20,368 nucleotides of DNA from a virus. Position 1 is the first letter of the stretch. Every line of letters begins with the position of its first letter. The notes under the pieces were generated by a model. It had not been told where the DNA came from. It did no database searches and saw only the letters and a list, made by a program, of their open reading frames with translations. This document shows, in pieces, positions 13,754 to 19,634 of this stretch. The stretch covers positions 1 through 20,368 of the IMG/VR virus record IMGVR_UViG_3300028392_000347. One strand, 5' to 3'. The translations under genes were made by a program, and so were the position numbers.

Positions 13754-13921
13754 ATGACAAAAATAATTGATTCAAATGAGCATTACAACATACTCGATGT
13801 CCAGCATTACTGTTGTGACGAGTTCCAATTTAGGTATTTGTGCAAAATCTGTGATGAATTTGCGGGATGTTACTACTGCGAGTTTGACTACAGTAAACCC
13901 CATGACTGTGATACACTCTAA
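13754..13921 (+). CDS. 55-aa Cys-rich protein, first early gene
   Basis: The start at 13754 follows the extended -10 by 6 nt. The 55-residue product has C20-C21, C30-x2-C33, C39-x2-C42 and H50-x-C52. This gives enough Cys and His ligands for one or two zinc ions, as in a treble clef or small ribbon. Other residues are acidic and aromatic (EFQFRYLCKICDEFAGCYYC). No family is certain. A small zinc-binding regulator or protein-interaction factor at the head of the rightward early block is plausible. The next gene's -10 lies inside its last codons (13909-13917). Confidence 0.75.
   Translation: MTKIIDSNEHYNILDVQHYCCDEFQFRYLCKICDEFAGCYYCEFDYSKPHDCDTL
13909..13917 (+). promoter_or_regulatory. Extended -10 promoter for the Cas4-like nuclease gene (predicted leaderless)
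   Basis: TGA-TACACT ends 6 nt before the ATG at 13924, with no Shine-Dalgarno sequence ahead of that ATG. A TTGACT (13884-13889) lies 22 nt upstream, too far for a normal -35, so the TGN extension may substitute. The box lies inside the end of the 55-aa gene. Confidence 0.6.
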
Positions 13922-13923
13922 CC

Positions 13924-14664
13924 ATGAATGAATTACCCAAGCATATTTCCTATTCCTCTTTCAGCACATGGCAAGAATGTGGCTGGAAGTACTATCTAAC
14001 CAAGGTAGAGGGCGCATCAGAGCCTCATGCCGTATGGTTCACTGGCGGTACTGCCGTCCACAAAGCCACTGAAGTTTATGACCTTGAAGGTGGCACTTCT
14101 GAAGATATTTGGAACAAGGTGTGGTATGACCAAGTAGCCGAGGATGAGGCGCTACACGGTGACATGAATACTTGGCAGTACGCCAAGAAGGAAGACATGT
14201 CATGGTGGTACGGCGAAGGCATTTGGATGTTGGATAAATGGATTGAGTTCCGCAAGAACTGGTCAGTTTACGAAGATTTTGTTGAAAAGCAGTATGAAAT
14301 AGATATAGATAACACAACAGTCAAGATGGCAATTGACCGTGTTATGGTTGACTTCGAGGGGAATCGGGTGCTCCTTGATATCAAAACTGGTGCGTCATCC
14401 CAAAGGCATCCTTTGCAACTAGCAGTGTACGCGTGGGCACTGCAAAAGCAAGGGATTTCTGTCCATCGAGCAGGCTTTTGGGATGCACGTACTGGTCATG
14501 TAACTTTATGGAACCTTGACAACCTACACCCTGAGCGCGTAGAGGATATCCTCAATACTTTTGATAAGGCACGGAAAGAAACTATCTTCCTGCCTAACTT
14601 GTCTAACTGCGGTAGATGTGGTGTAGTATCTGCCTGCAAGTATGTCAATGGACACGTTTCTTAG
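13924..14664 (+). CDS. Cas4/AddB-like PD-(D/E)XK exonuclease
   Basis: This 246-residue nuclease has the RecB-type signature: SYSSFSTWQECG (10-20), GTAVHKATE (42-50, His46), E123 (less certain), D138 (AIDRV), D152-I-K154 (LDIKTG) and Q165...Y169 (LQLAVYAWAL). Four cysteines match an iron-sulfur staple: C19 near the N-terminus and C229-x2-C232-x5-C238 near the end. This is the AddB/Cas4 arrangement, and such proteins degrade or process DNA ends. It has no CRISPR context here. The start follows an extended -10 by 6 nt. The downstream genes for a small Zn-type protein and a RecA-like ATPase suggest a recombination or end-processing set. Fold and metal sites are clear, but the exact polarity of cleavage is unknown. 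Confidence 0.9.
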   Translation: MNELPKHISYSSFSTWQECGWKYYLTKVEGASEPHAVWFTGGTAVHKATEVYDLEGGTSEDIWNKVWYDQVAEDEALHGDMNTWQYAKKEDMSWWYGEGIWMLDKWIEFRKNWSVYEDFVEKQYEIDIDNTTVKMAIDRVMVDFEGNRVLLDIKTGASSQRHPLQLAVYAWALQKQGISVHRAGFWDARTGHVTLWNLDNLHPERVEDILNTFDKARKETIFLPNLSNCGRCGVVSACKYVNGHVS

Positions 14665-14761
14665 CAGTATAGTTCCGCTCATCAGGGACATAGACGATAT
14701 GGTAGATGAGGCGGAAGAACTAGGGTTCAAACATGAACAAGAAAAGGAGAAAAACCAATGA
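14642..14761 (+). CDS. 39-aa acidic protein
   Basis: This short frame starts at ATG 14642 (or 14648) inside the end of the nuclease gene and stops at 14761. It shares ATGA with the next start, so it fills the interval exactly. The product (39 residues) is acidic with a central helix (IRDIDDMVDEAEELGF) and a Lys/Glu tail. No family is recognised. The tight overlap on both sides supports translation, but without a good ribosome site its expression would depend on coupling. Confidence 0.55.
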   Translation: MSMDTFLSSIVPLIRDIDDMVDEAEELGFKHEQEKEKNQ

Positions 14762-15186
14762 CTGGTAATTTCCAAGTCAGTAGCAAACTGCCTGATGGGA
14801 GAATCTTCGTAGTCGCACATGAGACTTACGCTGGATTCTGCGAGGCACTTGAATCAGTAGTAGGAGTGACAGAATCACAAGACCTACTCACAGAGATGGG
14901 TAAGTCACTAGGTGGCACACCCTACAACTCATCAGGAGCAGTAGATAATATCCGTGCACAGTTTCCTAACGCACAGGTAGACCATACTGCACATCCAACA
15001 CAAACTCCTGCATCCACTGTAGGTCCAACTGGCAAGTCCTGTAAGCATGGTGTAATGTCACAGCGTACAGGCTCTGGTGCTAAGGGTCCTTGGAAGGCAT
15101 ATATGTGCCCTTCACCAAAGGGAACTCCTGACCAGTGCGAACCAGTATGGCTTCGCCGTGGCGATGCAGAATGGAATAGTTTCTAA
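14758..15186 (+). CDS. Conserved actinophage-type protein with C-terminal Zn motif
   Basis: The product has 142 residues. The first half (FQVSSKLPDGRIFVVAHETY, FCEALESVVG) looks like a small beta domain with a helix. A linker rich in Thr and Pro (about 77-92) follows. The last part (SCKHGVM, KAYMCPSPKGTPDQCEPVW, LRRGDAEW) has C95-x-H97, C117 and C127, enough to bind one zinc. This 'CKHG...CP.PKGTPDQC' tail is one that I recall from actinophage proteins encoded beside Cas4-like nucleases, with a single-stranded DNA role suggested but not established to my knowledge. The start is coupled to the upstream small gene (ATGA). DNA binding is an inference from context. Confidence 0.8.
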   Translation: MTGNFQVSSKLPDGRIFVVAHETYAGFCEALESVVGVTESQDLLTEMGKSLGGTPYNSSGAVDNIRAQFPNAQVDHTAHPTQTPASTVGPTGKSCKHGVMSQRTGSGAKGPWKAYMCPSPKGTPDQCEPVWLRRGDAEWNSF

Positions 15187-15189
15187 ACA

Positions 15190-15981
15190 ATGAGAACACT
15201 TGCCCGCGCCGTAGGTTCTAAAGACATAGGTGGCGAACCGCTGCCAACAGTATTTCGTACCTTTGATATCAATAAAATCGTATTTCGGCGTGCCGAGGTT
15301 TCGATGATTGCTGGTACTCCTGGCGCTGGTAAGTCTTCCGTTGCTTTAGCCATTGCACTTCGTGCAAAAGTTCCAACATTATACGTGAGTGCTGATACTA
15401 ATGCTCACACTATGGCTATGCGCCTGCTGTCTATGATTACTAGCAAGCCTCAAACTGATGCAGAACACATGCTTGAGTTTGATGTTGCTGGTAGTCGCAA
15501 GACCATTAACGAAAACTCGGGGCATATCTTTTGGTCATTTGAGTCAAGCCCAACGCTTGATGACCTTGACCAAGAGGTATCTGCTTTCGAGGAGTTGTGG
15601 GGCTGTTCGCCAACTCTCATTGTTGTTGATAACCTTATGGATATTTCCAACGATGGCGGAGAAGAGTTTGCAAATATGCGTTCAACTCTAAAAGAACTCA
15701 AGTACCTCGCAAGAGATACTAACGCTGCTGTTTTAGTACTTCATCATACGAAGGAGTCCTATACAGGTACACCGTGCCAACCACGCTCTGCTTTGCAGGG
15801 TATGGTTGCACAGTTACCTGCTCTTATCTGTACCGTGGGTACTGATGCCCCTGGCTTTATTGCCATAGCACCAGTGAAGAATCGGTATGGAAAGGCAGAC
15901 CCATCAGGCAATACTGCCTATTGGTTGAACTTTAATCCTGAATACATGGATGTCTCTGACATCGCTGAGAGGTTAAAATGA
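15190..15981 (+). CDS. RecA/DnaB-type ATPase (helicase or recombinase)
   Basis: This 263-residue single-domain ATPase has Walker A GTPGAGKS (42-49), Walker B LIVVDN (143-148, D147) and a following conserved strand VLVLHHTKES (181-190, His185-His186). The order is that of the AAA_25/RecA-like family, which also includes the C-terminal domain of DnaB helicases. No N-terminal DnaB domain is present, so it is a stand-alone motor. Candidates are a phage replicative helicase or a recombination ATPase working with the adjacent Cas4-like nuclease and Zn-motif protein. It lacks a strong ribosome site, and coupling to the gene upstream is likely. It overlaps the next small gene by ATGA. The fold is certain, the specific role is not. 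Confidence 0.88.
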   Translation: MRTLARAVGSKDIGGEPLPTVFRTFDINKIVFRRAEVSMIAGTPGAGKSSVALAIALRAKVPTLYVSADTNAHTMAMRLLSMITSKPQTDAEHMLEFDVAGSRKTINENSGHIFWSFESSPTLDDLDQEVSAFEELWGCSPTLIVVDNLMDISNDGGEEFANMRSTLKELKYLARDTNAAVLVLHHTKESYTGTPCQPRSALQGMVAQLPALICTVGTDAPGFIAIAPVKNRYGKADPSGNTAYWLNFNPEYMDVSDIAERLK

Positions 15982-16067
15982 GTATATTTGAACCCATAGT
16001 TCCTGACCCTAATTGGGGTCTTCCTACAGTAGACGTAGACCCAGAGGAATGGGAAGATGATGACTAA
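15978..16067 (+). CDS. 29-aa acidic peptide
   Basis: ATG at 15978 overlaps the upstream TGA (ATGA) and follows GAGAGG. The product has 29 residues, beginning SIFEPIVPDPNWGLPTV and ending DPEEWEDDD, strongly acidic at the C-terminus. It overlaps the next gene by 11 nt. No family is known. Acidic tails of this kind can mimic DNA or bind single-stranded-DNA-binding proteins, but the peptide may simply link two coupled genes. Confidence 0.55.
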   Translation: MSIFEPIVPDPNWGLPTVDVDPEEWEDDD

Positions 16068-16263
16068 ACATATAACAGAACTAAAACCAGATTATACAAG
16101 GGCGATGGATATACGTGGTGTACCTACCAGTATATGCATCTGTGGGAGTTTCATATGGAACCTGAAAGCATCATTTGATGAATACGGTAGCATAAGTATG
16201 TATTTTCTAGATATGGAGTGTGCTGACTGTGGAACGCAGGCAACCGCGCCAATTGAGGAGTAA
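16057..16263 (+). CDS. Small zinc-ribbon-like protein
   Basis: The start is ATG at 16057 or 16060 (tandem ATGs), overlapping the previous gene. The product has up to 68 residues, with MTKHITELKPDYTRAMDIRG, CICGS (27-31) and C-A-D-C-G near the end. The two CxC/CxxC knuckles would form a zinc ribbon. I recall small actinophage proteins of the type 'LKPDYTRAMDIRGVPTSICICGS...CA.CG', uncharacterised. It has no signal or membrane part and ends in an acidic tail. It sits between the ATPase and the secreted transglycosylase-like gene. Confidence 0.8.
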   Translation: MMTKHITELKPDYTRAMDIRGVPTSICICGSFIWNLKASFDEYGSISMYFLDMECADCGTQATAPIEE

Positions 16264-16265
16264 TA

Positions 16266-16700
16266 ATGAAACTGACAACATACACTTGGATAATGGCTGC
16301 TGTAGTCTTTGCGGGAACTTTACCCCACGCTGTGGGTGCGATGTTCCTACAAGGACAAATGCGGGCAATCGACGCAACAGCATCATGCAAAAATCTAAGT
16401 TACGTACCAATATCGGAGATGAAACGACTAGCAAAGCGAATCGCTAAGAACCGAGTAATGACAACGTACAACAGTAAATACGAGTGGAAAGCACTCTTTA
16501 CTTTGTGGGACAAGGAATCTCGCTGGGATTATACAGCGAAGAACCCCCACTCAACCGCCTATGGAATCCCTCAGATATTAAATATGGATGAGAAGACTCC
16601 TATGGCACGTCAGATTGATTTAGGATTAAAATATATACAGGCTCGTTACGATACCCCTTCAAAGGCATTAGCCTTTCATAATCGTTACGGCTGGTATTAA
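16266..16700 (+). CDS. Secreted/membrane-anchored lytic transglycosylase-like protein
   Basis: GAGGAG precedes ATG 16266. The 144-residue product begins with a hydrophobic stretch (WIMAAVVFAGTLPHAVG) that acts as signal peptide or anchor. It continues with a basic helical linker and ends in a transglycosylase-like (SLT) domain: LWDKESRWDYTAKNP (E84 as catalytic acid), TAYGIPQ (98-103), QIDLGLKYIQARY and a C-terminal AFHNRYGWY. This matches the domain of actinobacterial aggregation-promoting/resuscitation-type lysins, which cut glycan strands. It is separate from the main lysis region and lies among replication genes, so early or mid-infection expression is likely. Roles could be local wall opening, entry-related digestion or helping the CHAP lysin from outside. 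Confidence 0.8.
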   Translation: MKLTTYTWIMAAVVFAGTLPHAVGAMFLQGQMRAIDATASCKNLSYVPISEMKRLAKRIAKNRVMTTYNSKYEWKALFTLWDKESRWDYTAKNPHSTAYGIPQILNMDEKTPMARQIDLGLKYIQARYDTPSKALAFHNRYGWY

Positions 16701-16703
16701 ATA

Positions 16704-17048
16704 ATGGGTGGTCGCGCTGCCAAGGCTAAGGGTGCAGGAGCCGAACGAGATGTAGTAAAATACCTCAAGGAATGGTTTCCATATGTAGACCGTAGACTTG
16801 CTGGCGCGACACTCGATAAAGGTGATATCTCTGGGATTCCTGGAGTTACCATTGAGATAAAGAACCATGCCAAGATGGATTTGGCTGGTTGGACAGAAGA
16901 GTTGATAGTCGAGATGACTAACGACAAGGCGTGGACAGGTGTAGTCGTGCACAAGCGAAAGGGACGGGGTAATCCTGGAGATTGGTATGCGACTATGCCT
17001 GTACATGTATGGATAGAACTTCTTAAAAAAGTATTGGATAAACGATGA
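16704..17048 (+). CDS. PD-(D/E)XK nuclease, Holliday junction resolvase-like
   Basis: This 114-residue protein starts GRAAKAKGAGAERDVVKYL. Its active-site pattern is E14, D41 (DKGDISGIPG) and E51-I-K53 (TIEIKNHAKM), as in the Hjc/archaeal-type resolvases and phage relatives. The C-terminal half is helical and basic (LLKKVLDKR). It would cleave branched DNA formed during replication and recombination. It lies 3 nt after the secreted protein's stop, without a clear Shine-Dalgarno sequence, and overlaps the primase gene start by ATGA. A related restriction-type fold is possible, but the small size and phage location favour a resolvase. Confidence 0.85.
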   Translation: MGGRAAKAKGAGAERDVVKYLKEWFPYVDRRLAGATLDKGDISGIPGVTIEIKNHAKMDLAGWTEELIVEMTNDKAWTGVVVHKRKGRGNPGDWYATMPVHVWIELLKKVLDKR

Positions 17049-17425
17049 AGTATGATAAACCCGATATAGCAGTTATTTTAGAATACTATGGCGCTACTGT
17101 CCCAATCCGACGTGGTTGGTTTAGCATGAAGTGTCCATTCCATAATGATAGTCATGCATCTGCATCAGCAACGAGAGACGATAACGCTTTCTGTTGTTTT
17201 GCTTGTCAGATGAAAGGCGATGGTTATGCTATAATTATGCAGAAAGAAGGAGTTCAATTCCGTGAAGCAATCAATATCGCAGAGGGAATCTTTAACCAAA
17301 GCGGCAAAGTTCTACCACAGCGCTCTACACGAGGCGGAGGACTATCTCGCAGAGCGGGGTCTAACTCTAGAGCAGGCAACTCGCGCTCGATTGGGCGTCG
17401 TGCTAGAGCCACTGACGGGGCATGA
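17045..17425 (+). CDS. Primase zinc-binding domain protein (CHC2), N-terminal half of split primase
   Basis: The 126-residue frame contains the CHC2 zinc-binding domain of DnaG-type primases: C30-x2-H33, then C51-x2-C54 (KCPFHNDSHASA, then FCCFACQMKGDG). These bind single-stranded DNA and help choose primer sites. The domain ends near residue 83 (REAINIAEGIF). The remaining 43 residues are Arg/Gly/Ser-rich and look non-conserved, because the conserved primase sequence moves to another frame (see 17262-17897). That tail could be a harmless by-product or could bind DNA. The start overlaps the resolvase stop (ATGA). Either two separate polypeptides or a +1 frameshift product is expected. Confidence 0.85.
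   Translation: MKYDKPDIAVILEYYGATVPIRRGWFSMKCPFHNDSHASASATRDDNAFCCFACQMKGDGYAIIMQKEGVQFREAINIAEGIFNQSGKVLPQRSTRGGGLSRRAGSNSRAGNSRSIGRRARATDGA
17247..17252 (+). promoter_or_regulatory. Internal Shine-Dalgarno for the TOPRIM half of the primase
   Basis: AAGGAG lies 9 nt before the GTG at 17262, inside the CHC2 gene. The spacing is typical for initiation and supports independent translation of the second half. The same site could also pause a ribosome near a shift point, so it does not rule out frameshifting. Confidence 0.65.
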
Positions 17426-17897
17426 GAACTATGTCAACAGACTTGCGATTCCGTACATCACGCGTTCAGGGGTGGTTGACCTTAGATTCCGTTCCATGGA
17501 TTTATCGGAGCCAAAGTATATGGGGCTTACGGGTGCGACTACCCATCTCTATAACGTTAGTGCGTTCTTCAAAGCCTCCTCATATATATCTATCTGTGAG
17601 GGTGAAATCGATACGATTACGCTCGATAATGCTTGTGGCATACCTGCGGTGGGTGTCCCAGGAGTCAACAACTGGAAGAAACACTACACGCGGTTACTTG
17701 CAGACTTTGATAAGGTATTTCTTTTTGCTGATGGCGATAGCGCTGGTACTGATTTCGCTAAACATCTTGCCAAAGAACTAGGGAATCTAGTGGTGGTGCA
17801 GATGCCTGATGGTGAGGATGTAAACAGCATGTATTTAAAATATGGTGTAGAATATTTTCAACAGAAGATTGGAAGTGTTGTCGATGTTGTTTCCTGA
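17262..17897 (+). CDS. Primase TOPRIM-domain protein, C-terminal half of split primase
   Basis: GTG start at 17262 with AAGGAG 9 nt ahead. The 211-residue product begins with a helical region (TKAAKFYHSALHEAEDYLAE, RGLTLEQATRARLGVV) that in fused primases follows the zinc domain, then a strand-rich part (RLAIPYITRSGVVDLRFRS). The TOPRIM domain follows, with catalytic E113-G-E115 and D117 (ICEGEIDTITL) and D157-G-D159-S-A-G162 (LFADGDSAG). It synthesises RNA primers with metal ions. It lies in the +1 frame relative to the CHC2 gene and overlaps it by 164 nt. No separate helicase domain is present, so the RecA-like ATPase at 15190 may provide that activity. Confidence 0.87.
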   Translation: MKQSISQRESLTKAAKFYHSALHEAEDYLAERGLTLEQATRARLGVVLEPLTGHENYVNRLAIPYITRSGVVDLRFRSMDLSEPKYMGLTGATTHLYNVSAFFKASSYISICEGEIDTITLDNACGIPAVGVPGVNNWKKHYTRLLADFDKVFLFADGDSAGTDFAKHLAKELGNLVVVQMPDGEDVNSMYLKYGVEYFQQKIGSVVDVVS

Positions 17898-18237
17898 TAA
17901 AGATGGTTTAGTCCACTGCGAGACTGCAGATTGTGACTACAAGACCACCGACCTGTTTGATTTCCTAGACCATGCTGGTGTTGAGTTTACATGGGATGTA
18001 AGAGTCACACCTAAATATTCATTTGATTTATTTCAATTCTTGCAGACTGTATCTGACATGATAGACCATGCTGATATAGAAGAAGCCTATCAGGTGGTGC
18101 AGGACACAGCGTTCCTTTTCGTCAACGCGTCTAGTGATGAACTAGATGACTTCATTGAGGAGTCAATTGTTGCAGAAGAGGCAGACATGGGGATTAGAAA
18201 CATCGAGAGGATGTTAAAAGAGAATGGACAAGGATGA
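17884..18237 (+). CDS. Acidic hypothetical protein, early region
   Basis: I choose ATG at 17884 (117 residues). A TTG at 17869 would add five residues, but the ATG has GGAAG about eight bases ahead. It overlaps the primase stop by 14 nt. The protein is acidic, with HCETADCDYKTTDLFDFLDH (two cysteines, C12 and C17) at the start, a central strand/helix part (VRVTPKYSFDLFQFLQTVSD) and an acidic helical C-terminus (ASSDELDDFIEESIVAEEAD). No family is certain. The Cys pair could bind metal only with other ligands. It is coupled to the next gene by an overlap of 14 nt. Confidence 0.78.
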   Translation: MLFPDKDGLVHCETADCDYKTTDLFDFLDHAGVEFTWDVRVTPKYSFDLFQFLQTVSDMIDHADIEEAYQVVQDTAFLFVNASSDELDDFIEESIVAEEADMGIRNIERMLKENGQG

Positions 18238-18589
18238 CATGGGTGCTGTAAAAGCAGTGCTGTACAATGGTTTTAACGTATCTGACATGGATGAACATGA
18301 ACCAGACCAGTTGGAATTAGATATCTGGGCTATATCAGATGAGTTAAATAATCTTCTACTGTCCAAACATAAGGATTATGGTCCTAAGAATATCTCTCAG
18401 GCTCCTGGCGGTGCTATCAATGGGCTACGTGTACGCATGTGGGACAAGATGGCTCGTATCAATAACCTGTTAGATAGCAATCGTCACGACACACCCGCAC
18501 ACGAATCCCTTGAGGATTCCTTTAGAGATTTAGCAAACTATGCTATCATTTCCATACTCGTACTGAAAGGTAAATGGCCAACAGAATGA
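18224..18589 (+). CDS. DUF1599-type protein (nucleotide-modification-associated)
   Basis: This 121-residue all-alpha protein has motifs KHKDYGPKNIS (48-58), NGLRVRMWDKMARINNLL (66-83) and ESLEDSFRDLANYAIISILV (94-113). This order matches the DUF1599 / 'nucleotide modification associated domain 1' family. Members sit in phages near DNA-modification and nucleotide-metabolism genes and are thought to act on modified nucleotides, but the exact reaction is not known to me. In this window I do not see a base-modifying enzyme, so the substrate is open. The start overlaps the previous gene. Alternative ATG at 18239 is possible but would drop only five residues. Confidence 0.8.
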   Translation: MDKDDMGAVKAVLYNGFNVSDMDEHEPDQLELDIWAISDELNNLLLSKHKDYGPKNISQAPGGAINGLRVRMWDKMARINNLLDSNRHDTPAHESLEDSFRDLANYAIISILVLKGKWPTE

Positions 18590-18897
18590 AAATCTTTGGA
18601 CCCTATAAAGGCAGCAAACAAAATGGTGGGAGACCAATCTATGTTTTCAAACGTAAACAAAAAGATGGCACAACCGTTACTACTTCTAGCAACAAGGCTC
18701 GCGTGGATTTTGAAAAAGCCACAGGAAAAACCTTATCAAGAAAAACAGATGTAGACCATAAAGATAATGGTGGTCGTGCTGGTCACGATGGCAGGGGTAA
18801 TCTCCAAGCCATGACGCACTCGGCTAATGTTGCTAAAGAAAATAAGCGACGCGCAGGTAAACCTGCTGTGAAGAAAGCGACGAAAAAGAAGCCATGA
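18574..18897 (+). CDS. HNH-type endonuclease
   Basis: This 107-residue basic protein begins with a strand-type part (IFGPYKGSKQNGGRPIYVFK), then has the HNH core DVDHKDNGG (H62), GRGNLQAMT (N76) and HSANVAKEN (H82/N85), and ends in a Lys-rich tail. Metal-dependent HNH nucleases of this size are common in phages as homing or packaging-linked enzymes. No DNA-binding helix domain is attached, so recognition probably depends on the basic N-terminus and tail. The start (18574) overlaps the upstream gene end and follows AAAGG closely. The stop overlaps the next ATG (ATGA). Confidence 0.85.
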   Translation: MANRMKIFGPYKGSKQNGGRPIYVFKRKQKDGTTVTTSSNKARVDFEKATGKTLSRKTDVDHKDNGGRAGHDGRGNLQAMTHSANVAKENKRRAGKPAVKKATKKKP

Positions 18898-19634
18898 AAA
18901 ATATAGTTTGTATATCCGACTTGCAGGTTCCATATCATGATGTAGAAGCCACGAAGGCTGTGGCTAAGTTTATCCAATGGTATCAACCTGAGACAGTCGT
19001 CTCTTGTGGAGACGAGATGGATATGCAGACGATTAGTAAGTGGAGCAAGGGTACTGAACTAGAGTATGAACGCTCTATTGGTCGTGACCGTGACCTTACA
19101 CGCAGTGTGCTGTATGACTTAACAATTGAGCACATGGTGCGCAGTAACCATACTGACCGCTTGTTTAATACTGTGGCTATGAGAGTGCCAGGACTTCTTG
19201 GTTTGCCTGAGTTACAGTTAGAAAACTTTCTTGGTCTTGATGAACTTGAGATTAAATATCATACTGACCCATACGAACTAGCCCCTGGCTGGTTGCTTAT
19301 GCATGGTGATGAAGGAAACGTACAGCCTAGTGCTGGCGCTACTGCATTGGGCTTAGCAAAGCGTTCAGGTATGTCTGTGGTGTGTGGTCACACGCATCGC
19401 ATGGGCTTAACACATCAGACTCAAACATATCGTGGTGGTAAGCCACGTACCATTTGGGGCATGGAACTTGGTAATCTTATGGATTACCGTAACGCAAAGT
19501 ATATCAAGGCTGGGCTATTCACATGGCAACAAGGCTTTGGCATCTTGCATGTAGATGGTAAGAATGTAACCCCACAGATAGTACCTATCATCAATCAGTC
19601 ATTCACTGTTGATGGGAAAACTTTTAAGTGGTAG
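18894..19634 (+). CDS. Calcineurin-like metallophosphoesterase
   Basis: This 246-residue protein has the metal site of the family: D9 and H15 (ISDLQVPYHD), D40 (VSCGDEMD), N85-H86 (SNHTDR, replacing the usual GNHE), H137 (LLMHGDEG) and G165-H166-T167-H168. It hydrolyses phosphoester bonds, and in phages proteins of this class act on DNA ends, RNA or nucleotides. Length and motif order are normal. The coding start overlaps the HNH stop by 4 nt. Context among replication genes favours a nucleic-acid or nucleotide substrate. The substitution in the third motif keeps Asn and His, so activity is likely retained. Confidence 0.9.
   Translation: MKNIVCISDLQVPYHDVEATKAVAKFIQWYQPETVVSCGDEMDMQTISKWSKGTELEYERSIGRDRDLTRSVLYDLTIEHMVRSNHTDRLFNTVAMRVPGLLGLPELQLENFLGLDELEIKYHTDPYELAPGWLLMHGDEGNVQPSAGATALGLAKRSGMSVVCGHTHRMGLTHQTQTYRGGKPRTIWGMELGNLMDYRNAKYIKAGLFTWQQGFGILHVDGKNVTPQIVPIINQSFTVDGKTFKW

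Noticed and set aside
13924-14664. Cas4 as part of a CRISPR-Cas system
   Set aside because: No repeats, Cas1/Cas2 or effector genes are present; free-standing Cas4-like nucleases are usual in phages.
16220-16447. 75-residue plus-strand frame across the zinc-ribbon and transglycosylase genes
   Set aside because: It is out of frame with two well-supported genes that have their own ribosome sites, and its product shows no domain.
17422-17781. 119-residue plus-strand frame inside the TOPRIM gene
   Set aside because: Its start overlaps the CHC2 stop (ATGA), but the TOPRIM motifs are in a different frame across the whole region and this product shows no domain.
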